Positions 35,501-47,500 of a DNA stretch of 64,000 nt are shown here, one piece after another (position 1 is the first letter of the stretch; every line of letters begins with the position of its first letter). The DNA comes from Misgurnus anguillicaudatus (lineage: Eukaryota; Chordata; Actinopteri; Cypriniformes; Cobitidae), in assembly GCF_027580225.2 (NCBI RefSeq), contig NC_073351.2, positions 2,835,001 through 2,899,000 of the forward strand. The letters run 5' to 3'. Both the position numbers and the translations under genes were made by a program. Under the pieces are notes generated by a model, which was not told the DNA's origin, made no database searches, and worked only from the letters and a program-made list of their open reading frames with translations.

Positions 35501-38500
35501 TACAGATTAAGCTTCAAAAACAAGTGGAGAGCTTTGTCCTTGTATTTGTCTACACATGCAATGTTACACAACCGCATGCTTGTAGTTAACATACTTAAAT
35601 CGAGTTCAAATAAATCTGTGCCGTCTTGAAATGTGTGTGTTTTCAGTTGGCTGGAGGTGCAGTTATGGCTGTGGGCATCTGGACGTTAGTTGAGAAGAGT
35701 GACTATATCAGCCTGCTCTCCTCAAAGATCTACGCTGTCTCTGCATACATACTGATTGTGGCTGGGGTCATTGTCATGATCACTGGGGTTTTGGGCTGCT
35801 GTGCCACCTTCAAGGAGCAAAGACGCCTTCTGAGAGTGGTAAGAAACCCATTGAAATGTTTCCTATGGGACATTTGAGGATTGCATTTCAAGTTATTATA
35901 TGTCTCTCAGCATAGACAGAAATACATACTGTACAGAGGATTAGTTTACATGGTGGGCAGAGAGTGTAAGATCTTAGTGTACATTACAGTGTTTACCCCA
36001 TAAACATAGTTTGTCCATGGAAATGTGAAAGTAAACCTGTGTAGTCATTGAAAGGTAAGTTGACTCAAGAATCTGTGAGCGAGTCATACAGTGAATAATC
36101 AACCTGAATGCCTATAGAGGGTATGCATACGAGAGCTCGCCCTGTTGAGTGGCAAATCATTCAACAAAATGGCTGGGTTTCATAGTGACTGCTGCGAAAA
36201 ACACCAGTAAAACTGACTATTATCAGCTTAAATTGAATTTAGTTGGACTTGATAGCAGAGCTTAGTTACATTAGTTACATTTTCCAAGCATCTGTGCTTT
36301 ATTAGGATGTTGGTCTTGGGAAAAACATTACTTCACTACATTCTAAAGCATATCATCATACTGTGTATTCTTTAATATTACATATTCAAATTTATTTAAT
36401 ACCTAATTACATTAAAATTTACTTGAGTAAAAGTACATTCATGTACTTGAATATTAAATGTAAAACAAAAATGTATTGTTTCTGAAATGTAATAGAGTAA
36501 AAATTATGATAATATGCTTTGAAATTTGTTTTCCAAAGAAACACACGGATAAAATACAAATACTTGAAAAAATATGTTTAAGTAGAAAGTAAAACCTCTG
36601 CTTGATAGTGACCCTAGCAACTTGTTAATGCACCTTTGGTCTGTAGATGTTGCAATGAACGATCAATTTACATCTCCTTTCAGTGTTTTTTGGCAGTCTG
36701 TAAAACAATAGCTCTGAATTCTTGTTAATCTGTTAATACAGTCTATCGCACAACAGCTTTTTCCCATTTCGGCGCGATTTCCCCATGTTTTCGCTGATTT
36801 CACACTGTACTCAAATGCTGCTGCTCTGTCTTTTGCCACTCAGTGGGCATAACCGCAGTAATTTTCGCTGGAGGTGACCTCACGTGCATACCCTCTATTA
36901 CTGCTCATTTAATTTACATGACCGCCAGGTGGCGCTAAAGGGCAAAGGCTGCAAGCTTCAGCCAAACTTCATTAGCTTCTGAAACTTTGGGTGAATTCAC
37001 AGTACTCCAAGTATTCTCCTGTTATTTTATAATTTCCTCTGTTTTGGCCGATTACAATGTAAGCTAGAATGGCATGACTGGCAGGCCTCGTACTAGGATT
37101 GCTGGACTGGGGGGACTTTACAACACCAGCAGTTTTTTGCCAAATAGGATTCATCCACTAAAAAAGCTGGCTTGTTTTAATCCATTATTGGGTGAAATAT
37201 TGACAAACCAAATGGTTAAAATAATCTAGAGTTTTCTTGAAATAAAGTCAAAACTATAGAAACCCCTATTACGAGACATCTGCAGATAAAGCAACATATA
37301 AATAAGGTACATTTTATTTAACAATTTTATATTTTATATACAGCAGCTGAGGGATTTGTGTGTTTAAATCACAGCTCCCATTGGAGTACGAGCGAGAGAT
37401 CTAATGCAACACATTTAAGGAACAGTATGTATGATTGTGGCCAAAACTGGTATTGCAATCACAAAACTGGTGGCCAATACATAAAATGACAACATAAACA
37501 TCAGTTGAGGGCTGCAACCAGGGATGGGCAGTATTTCAAATACATGTATTTAAAATACGTATTTGAAATACAAAATAGTATTTTGTATTTTGTATTTTAA
37601 AGCCTTTGAAAAAAATGAAATGTAATTTGTATTTAAATACATTTAAGATGAGTATTTTTGTATTTTTAAAATACTCAAAATACTTTGAGCCAGTCAACCA
37701 GTCAGGGTGCTGTTTTCATGCATCAACTAGTTCAGACTAGACAACAGAGTTTAGGTAAGCAAATATATCTGTGCAGCTTTTAGTGGGCAATAATTGAATT
37801 ATTGGGCGTGATGTGATTTGTGTTATTATAACTGTCGCGAAAGGAAATTCAAATTCACACTTGCACGTTGGTAGGCAGTTGCACGCTACAGTTGCACTTG
37901 CACATTGCACGACTGAGACAGAGTGTGAAACGGTGACAAATAGGCCTACACTTTTGACTTAAAGGAAAACCACAGTTTTTTTGTATTTTACCTAGACATT
38001 TTTTAATATTTAACTTAGATAAATTAATACATAACTATCTATTTTCAATGCATGGAGAAAGAGCACTTAGGAGTGATGATGTTACTGCGCCAGAGGTTGA
38101 AGTGCTGCAAACTAAGTGCTCTTCCGCCATACATAGTTCTTATTTTTTATTCACTAAAACGTTTTATTTTGTGCCACCATACTTACTCGTGTAACTACTC
38201 ATTTAACAGTCTTTAAATAGGGAAAACATTGAAGTGTTTGGTGGATTCTAAATTCTTCCCTGTTTGGATCCTAAGGAATAAATGGGACTAGGCTAAATGC
38301 TAACACATTCATGACACGCTGTGCAAAGATGAAGTGCACATATTGAAAAAAGATAGGCATGCATTCATTCATCCAAGTTGAGGCAAGAACACAGCAAAAC
38401 ACCGAAAAACTGTGGTGTTTTCCTTTAAAGGCTCTTTCACACGTGACGCGGCAAGTGGTCTAATCAGCACACAGTTGCTGATTTCTTTTTAGCTTTGTGC

Positions 38501-41500
38501 AGTTGAAGCCTTGTTTACACTTTTGCAATTCGCATGGCTCTACTCTACGGCGTGAACCTGCGGGCTCCTCAGTAAACAAGACTTTTATGCTTGACGTGCT
38601 TTCTGTTATATAATTCTGTAAATGACAGAGGGCGACTCGTGAGTAATTGTTCTCAAAACCATCAAAAAGCAGCGATGAGAGAAAGTAGTTTGCCGAATAA
38701 TTTGTCAAACACTCGTCTTGTGAGAAGTAAATACGTGGATTTCTTCACATATAAACTGTTTAGGTTGTGAGTCGACAACACATTAAAAAGTTTTTATGAT
38801 GTTTTTATAAAACATCACTTTACTTGAATGGGTGTTCATAAGGCTGACATAACACATTCATAATCATGACATGACACGTGTCATGAATATGATGGAGATT
38901 TTATGGACGTTTATGACAACTGTCATTAAGATTGTTTGAGATGTCTTTGTTATGACAGCTTGACATTAACCCATACATCACAACTTGTCATGACAACTTG
39001 ACATTAACCAAGATAACATAACTGACCACTTTTTACCAGTGATACAAATTGAATTTGTCATTAAAATGTCATTAAGTGTTAATATTAATAGTTTTATAAC
39101 ACCATCATGAATATTCTTCAGTTCATAATGTTAATTTGACTGAGTATTAATAATATTTGACATAGTATTAACACTTAATGACATTTAAATCACAGTTTAA
39201 TGTAATGTTAACCCACAAAGCTAGGTAGTTTATTATGATAATTATTGTTTATGATTTATAACAAGTTGTGTTGTATTGGTTTATGTGTCAAGTGGTCATA
39301 ACAAAGATATCTCAAACAATGTCATCTTTGCATTAAAAATTACATAATTGAGTAAATGACACTTAATGGCAGTTGTCATAAATGTGCATAAAATCTTCTT
39401 TATGTTCATGACATATGTCATGTTTATGAAGGTGTCATGTCAGTCGTATGCACACCCCTTCAAGTAAAGTGTTACCAGGGTTTTCTTCTAGTTTTTTATT
39501 TCCTACAGGGCAGGGGAAACCAAGAGGCACGTAAAATAAAACGAAAGTTTCTAAGCAGTTGCACACATCTAAATGCTTTTTGGCATTCAGAAATAGACCC
39601 AGATAGATTTCAGCCTAATAGGGATACTTGCACTGAAACACCAATTTCACATGTATTTTGTGTATTTTCAAAATACAAAATACTGTATTTGTATTTAAAT
39701 ACATTTTTCCTCACAGTATTTTGTATTTGTATTTAAATACATTTTTCGACACAGTATTTTGTATTTGTATTTGAAATACATTTCCATGTATTTATGCCCA
39801 TCTCTGGCTGCAACTCCACTTAAATGACAATATCCTGGTCAGACCACTGTTGTCAGTGATATAAGTATTTGAAATGAAAATGATTTCTTAATGTCTAGTG
39901 ACATGTCAGGGCCATTTTATGATTAATTGATATACATTTCTTACATACTGTTCCTTTAAAGTATGGATGAGGAAAAAACATCAGGTGCCCATGTTATAGA
40001 AAGAGGAAAGATGAGGAGAAACGTACAAAAGGTAAAAGTAGCCCTATGTATGCCGCTTACTCATCTCAATATGAGTGTATAATGAAGTAAATCTAATATA
40101 TCATTTTGTTGCTTATGTAGTAATGAGCAGTAATATTAGTTTCTGCAGAGATGGAAAATAACCAATTTAATACTGTGACTGTGAAAAAAAAATTTAGGCT
40201 ATAATAGTTCATAAATGTATTCAGGAATTGAATTTGTTAGTTTAGTGCAAGGTTTTAAAGTTATTTATTTAAGATAAGGTTAAGAAAAGATTTACTTACT
40301 CTTATAAAATAACGAGTTAAAATAATTAAAAGCACTGTTTATATTTTAAGTATTATTATATGTTATAATAATATTAAATGCAGTACATATACTAGAAATA
40401 TTGCGTTTTTATGTTAAAATAGCTCTGCGGCCCTCCGACAAGATGTCCATCTCAGAAATGGCCCGTAGTCAGTTTGAGACCCCTGTCTTAGGTGAACATA
40501 GATGAGAAGGTACCTGGATATGTAGTATCGGATCAGTATAGGCCAATCCTGAATCCCAGGTATTGGTATCAGAGGCAAAAAAGTGGATCATCCCTATTTT
40601 AAACTTGACATTAGGACGTTTCCCTGAACTCGGTCAACACGACTCGCTGTCAGCAGTCTGCCTTCATCCAGAAACAGCTCAAATAATTCCACAGCAGCAT
40701 ATAAAACTGTTACAGGCACAATCATAATATTTCTGTCTTCACCACGACACTAAATAAAAACAAAAGAACAAGAACTTGTTTGTCATTTAAACCAAGTAAA
40801 TTAAAACAGTGGACAGTATGGAGCATTTTCCCGGACAGGGATTAGTCTAGTCCTAGACTAAAATAAATGTAAGAGCTGTCTAAACTGAAAACAACTTGCA
40901 CTGACATATCTTAAAATACATCAGTGTCCTTTTTTTTGCAAAGTAATGTTTTTAGTAAGGCATGTTTGTTAATATAATAGTTATATTTCCTAATTAAACT
41001 AAGGCCTAAACCTGGTTTAAGCTAATCCCTGACCAGGAAACCACCCCTATGTGTGAGTTCATCATTGGGCTGTGTGTGAATAACAAGCACAATCATTAGC
41101 GAAACTGCATGTAAACAGAGTGGTTATAGCTCCAGTCATGTAAACATCTTATTGCCATTAAGTCCTTACTCTGATTATTGGAAACAATTGCATTATTGGT
41201 TTACATCAAGCCCGGCCACTGAAAAAAATGATTCATTGATTTTAATAATTTTTTTTAAGGTAAGTGGTTGCAATCAATTTATTTAAGCTACATTTAAACA
41301 AAAAACATTAGTAACGTAAAATAAAATATAAAACTTTTGTTTGAATGTAGCTTAAATAAATTGATTGCAACCACTTACCTTAAAAAAATGTATTAAATTC
41401 AATGAATAATTTTTTTCGTGGGTAATCGGGAGAACTGGGAGAATTCCCGGTGGGCCGCTTTACTTTTGGGCCGGACACGTTTTTTGTTGTTTTACATTTG

Positions 41501-44500
41501 TCACATTAGTGAGTTTATCTTCTCTTAAATAACACTACACACATTCCGCATTCTGACACAGCAACAATTAGATTTCATCAATTTTAAACTGTTCTTGGTT
41601 AAGTTTGTTCTTGGTTAAATTGCTCACCGAATGTTTATTATGCTGTTTTTAATATCTGCTCCTCTATTCGTGTCCGGGCTGGCTGGCAGTTTATCAGTAT
41701 CACAATAATATATCTCTATTACCCATTCTGTAAACCAACCACTTAGAATATTGACAATGGCTTTATAATGTAAATCTACAGGGCTTATATTAAACCTTTC
41801 AACTTGAAATTTCTTCTCAGTCTTTTTATAAAAGCTATGTTTTATCATGTCAACGTTTACATTTTGTGATATCTAATGTTCCTGTCTTCTCTTTGTCAGT
41901 ATTTTGTTTTGCTGTTGTGTATTTTCCTGCTGGAGATCTTGGCTGGAGTTTTGGCCTACATTTATTACCAGCAGTTGAATTAACCTTGTTGTTCTTTTAT
42001 AAGAATCTGTTGTGAACCGAGAGTTCGTCTTTTAATATTAGATTTTTTATACAAAGTATTTTTCATTACCTTTTATGCATGTTAATGTTAATTTTAAAAT
42101 GTTGTAGTTGAATGAGGAGCTAAAGGTGAACCTCAGAGAGACCATGGTTCAGAAATACAATCAACCGGAGCAGGATCATGTGACAAAGGCTGTGGACAAA
42201 CTACAGCAGGAGGTTAGACATCTTCATCCTCACAGTTATATGTATTTTATAGACTCCAGCTATCATAAACTGATCAAATTACTTATCTCTGTGTGTGTCT
42301 GTCAGTTTAAGTGTTGTGGAAGTAACAGCTCGTCTGATTGGAAAGAAAGCGCTTGGATTCACTCTTCTCTGAGTAGTGGTCGTTTTGTCCCTGATAGCTG
42401 CTGTAAGAGCCCCATTGAGCTCTGCGGTAAGAGGGATCACCCCTCAAACATATATAAAGTAGAGGTGAGTTTCACACATTACGTCTTTGATCTTTACTTA
42501 ACTAATAGCTGTAATGGTTTTTAATACTTTGGTTTGATAATACAAATGATTTGAAGTTTAGTCCTTAAAGGACATGACATTTTTCTCATACTTTACTCAC
42601 ACACAAATCAACCTAGGTGAATATGACATCAGTTCATTCTGGTTCTCCAGTCTGATTGGCTCAGAGCCGTGCTATATTCCTCCGCTTCAACATTTGTATC
42701 ATTCCGACTCTAGTGAGGGAGGCTGGAAACACTTACAATCACATATCTGTCACCAGAGCAGGAGTGTCACGCATTAAATTGCGCCAACATTGTTTTTAAA
42801 GATTTTCAGTGTGTCACAATCAGTTCCCTGTCTCCTTAGGCCATGAATCAGTGGAAGAAGTGATCATCCCTGGGTCTTATTCCATTCGAAGATCAGAGCT
42901 ATTGATGTGTAAACGTTTAAGGGAATTGCGTCTCATAGCTGGCAGATTAAATACATTTGACGAGTAGAGCAATGACAACAATCATTCTCTCTTTATCCGG
43001 CGTGTTTGTTTGAAAACTTATCATTTTCCACTGGCTCTGATGTATCCGTGTCTGATGGTCAAAAATGAGATTTAATTTGTTGTCGATAGATCTAACTAGT
43101 TCTAATTTTTTATTCGCTTAAAAAAATCGCCACGTTTTGTTTTGTGCCACCATACTTACTTGTGTAACTGCTCATGTAACAGTCTTTAAATAGGGACAAC
43201 ATGGAAGTTTTGTGTGACTTCTAAATTCATCCCTGTTTGGATCCTAAGGAATAAATAGGGCTAGGCAAAATAACACATTCAAGATGCATTGTACTCTTGA
43301 ATGTGGCAAAACGTGGACGTGTTGTTTGCGACCCCCTTCGCATACAGTAGTGTTTCTTGTTTTATGTATAGTGCTTTGGCAATATTGTAAGTACACACAA
43401 TCATGCCAATAAAGTACCTTTAAATTAAATGTAGACTGTTAACAATCAACTGTATACTACTATGAAAATGGGTTTAAATTTAATTCTGCGTGGGATTGAG
43501 GAGGTCTTAAAAAGTCTTAAATCTAACTCTTTAACCTGCAGATACCATGTCGGATGAAATGTTAAATGATTGAAGGTGACCACACTACGCTAGAGTCAGG
43601 GAGTTACAGATAAATGTCTTTCAATGTGTTTGTATTTCAGGGTGGCTGCATCACAAAGCTGGAGAGCTTTATTCTGAATCACTTACAGATCATTGGTGCT
43701 GTGGGTGTGGGCGTCGCCTGTGTACAGGTCAGTCAAAATACTGCGCATCACAGGTGTTGTAGAAAGAAGATCTTTCAATGTTTGGTCGCTTCCTCTTTTA
43801 GAAGGTATTAATGTTAAACTGTGATATATATATATATATATACCCTGGACAACAAAACCAGTCATAAGGGTAACTTTTGAGCTATTAATTTATTGAGATT
43901 TATATCATGTGAAAGCTAAACAAATAAGCTTTTCATTAATGTATGGTTTGTTAGAGTATGACAATATTTGGCCGAGATACAATTATTTGAAAAGTTGAAA
44001 GTGGAAAATTTAAATACTGAAAAAAATTCTTTTTTATGAAGCAACGCATATTAAAGATCACGTTCTTCCTGATCCAATTTTTTCAAACTTTAGATAGTGT
44101 GTAATGTTGCTGTTAGAGCATAAATAAAAAAATGAAGTTCACTGCCAGGCGATATATTTTCTTTAACATAATTCCCCTTTCAAAGCCTACAGCGAACGGC
44201 CGGTTTGGACTACTTTACTTCCTGCTTTAATGACGTCAACAAAGAGTATAGAAGCACAAGAGGGGAAAGTCAATAGAACGTTCCATTGCAACACCAGCGC
44301 CCAGCATCAGCCCTACGAATCCGCCATTTTGGAATGAAAGCGACTCGGGGGTCAACTAGAAGTGATGGCAATATCAGCTACTTTGTACATTAAAAGATCA
44401 AATTCAAACTGAATGATGATTACACAGAATAACATACAATCAGACCAGTGATCATTAATCTCTTTTTACAACTTATTTTCAGATATTTAGACAAGTCTCC

Positions 44501-47500
44501 ACTTTTATATAGGCTAATTTTACATACAAACATACCGACATAAACTCATCCACATATAATATTTTGGCTCCATATACATACACATATTCACACATATACA
44601 TCTGAATTGCTCGAAATGGATTAAGTAAAAAAAAACACAGTTTTAGGATAACAGACAGAGCAATGCATCATACATAAGATTATTATGTTTGTAGCGGGAT
44701 ATAGGGGATTAATATGTACAGACTTTGAATGCACCTTCAGGTGCTACTTGGACACGTCATCAGTGAAGAACCCGGGGTCATGGGGTGTTTCGGGTCTTTA
44801 ATCTTCATACACCCTCACCCGGGCGACCCAGCCAGGGGTGATCAGTCCCCGGCTTGTGTCCAAGTGGCATGTTGCTCCACGGATCCCCCCTACGGATCCA
44901 CAGCCACCGAGAAGCCCTCTCTGCGGCCTCTAAGATGTTTGTGGTGGCTTTTTTCAGTTGCAGTCCTTTCACTCCAAGGAGTTTGAGGGTTCGCAGCAGA
45001 GAGCGTCCAGCAAAGCCTCGGCACCCAACCTCGACTGGCTCGCAGCGGGCTTTCCAGCCGTTGTTCCGGCACTCCGAGCTGAGCTCTGCATACTTTGCCT
45101 TCTTGCGCTCGTAGGCCTCTTCAATACGGTCTTCCCAGGGAACAGTTAATTCCAGGATAACCACTTGCTTTGTAGACTCAGATGTTAGCACCATGTCTGG
45201 GCGGAGAGAAGTGGCTGTGATGTTACTTGGGAACTTAAGCTGTGTTCCGAGGTCGACTTGAAGCTGCCAATCAGGAGCAGTGGAGAGGAGCCCCCCCATC
45301 GAGCTAGGCCGGTTGTGTTGTTACTTCTTCCCAGCTCTAATGAAGGTGATTGTTTGTTTGGGGGCTGCCTTGGTTTTGCTGAGCTGGATCGCTGTGCATA
45401 TGGAGTTCGCCAAAGACTTCAGCACCTGGTCATGGCGCCAGCGGTACCGCCCCTCCCCTAGCGCTTTTGAGCAGCTGCTCAAAATGTGCTCCAGTGTGCC
45501 CCTCTTCTGGCACAGCTTGCAATAAGGAGTGTCTGCCAGACCCCAGGTGTGCAGGTTAGCTGGGCTTGGGAGGACGTCATAGACGGATTGGACAAGAAAC
45601 TTGATCCGAAATGGCTCTGCTTTCCAGAGCTCTGCCCAGGATATTCGGCATAGATCTACATGTTCCCACCTGGTCCATGCTCCTTGTTTGGGCATGCCAG
45701 CCATTTTGGTATAGCGTTCTTCCTCCTCCTCTGCTCGAATCTCGTCCTGAATCAATCTGCGCCTCTCTTTTCCACGAGCCAGATCGTAACGTGGCTTGGG
45801 AAAACAACCAAGACCAGCTCGCCCTGTTGCCACTGAGCCCACCACCGTTTTGTGCCTTAATCGTGCCTCTGCTTTAGTGACTGCTTCCTGCGCCCGACAC
45901 TTCCTCCCGGTCTTCACAAGTATTCCTGCATCTGCGACTTTTCTGTCTCTGGAGTCCCTGTACATAAACACCTCTCTGGAGCGGGTGACTTTGAATTCCT
46001 CCGTTAGTCCAGTCAAAGGAAGATGCAGCTTGGTGGAATGGCTATACAGGGCAATGCTGCTCAAGGACCGAGGGAGCCCCAGCCATTTTCTGAGGAACTG
46101 GCTGATGGACTTCTCTAAATCCTCGACTGTTGATGTTGGTACCTCGTAGACTAGCAGGGGCCAGAGTATTCTTGGCAGGACTCCGTGCTGGTAGATCCAG
46201 GTTTTAAATTTTCCGGGGAGGCCAGATCTGTCAATCACTGTGAGCCAGGTAGACAGGTCGCGCTTGGTTTGTTTTATTGCAGCTGAGTCCTTCAGGGAGC
46301 TATCAAAGATCTTCCCCATGCTCTTGACCAGTTTTTCAGTCACCGATGGAATCATGGTCTCTCCCAGGGCAAAGCGGAAATGGTCGGACACTTTACCCTT
46401 CTTTAAGACCAGAGACCTGGACTTAGTAGGCTTGAAGCTCATTCTTGCCCAGGAGATGAGCCGTTCAAGCCCCTGGAGGAGCCATCTGCACCCTGGAACT
46501 GATGTTGTCATTACTGTTAAGTCGTCCATAAAGGCTCTTATAGGGGGCTGACGGGTCCCAGATCTTGACTTGGGCCCTCTGCATTCCACCTCGGCTGACT
46601 TTACAATCATGTTCATCGCCAATGAGAAGAGAGATACGGAGATTGTGCAGCCGGTGATTATCCCCTTTTCAAGTTGATGCCAGGAGGATGTTACTTGCCC
46701 TGAAGAGACTCACGCGCTGAAGTTGTCGTAGTAGTCCATGATGAGGTTGCGAATCTTCACAGGAACATGGTGTCTAACCAGTGTGATTTCGACGAGCTTG
46801 TGTGGAATAGACCCGTAGGCATTTGCCAGGTCAAGCCAGAGAGTTGCCAGATCTCCTTTGCTCTCCTTAGCCTCCCGGATTACCTGTGTCACCACTCCTG
46901 TATGCTCCAGACATCCAGGCACTCCTGGGACTCCTCCCTTTTGGACTGAGGTGTCAATATAGGTGTTCTTCAGGAGGAAGTCTGTCAAACGTTTGGACAC
47001 TATTTTGAAAAAGATCTTGCTTTCAACACTGAGCAGCGAGATGATACGAAACTGATCAATGTTGCAAGAGCCCTCCTCCTTCGGGATCCAGACTCCCTCA
47101 GCATACCTCCATTGTGCAGCGACTTTTCCTCTCCGCCAGATCACCCTCAGGATCTTCCAGAGACGTCTGAGGAGCTTCGGGCACTGCTTGTAGACCTTAT
47201 AGGGGACCCCACTGGGACCGGGAGCGGAGCTGGATCTTGCCGATCTAACAGCATCTTCCACCTCTTTCAGCGTGGGTTCAGCACTGTCGAATTGGGTCCC
47301 TGGTTCAGGTGGCGCCACCAAATCCCTACAAGGTCCGAGGTCGTGGTCCCTTGAGGAGTCACTAAAGGTGGCATGGAGATAGTTGTCTATCTCCTCTACT
47401 GTGCACGCGAGGTGGCCACTTCGCTTCTGGCCCAGTAGTTTCTTGATAAAGCCAAAGGGATTACCAATGAAATCACTGCGTTTCCGAGCCCTTTCCTTGC

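Noticed and set aside
42636..42780. Open frame after cd151 exon 5 ([10 protein letters not shown]...)
   Set aside because: It is a copy of the interspersed repeat at 20215 and the cd151 exons are complete without it.
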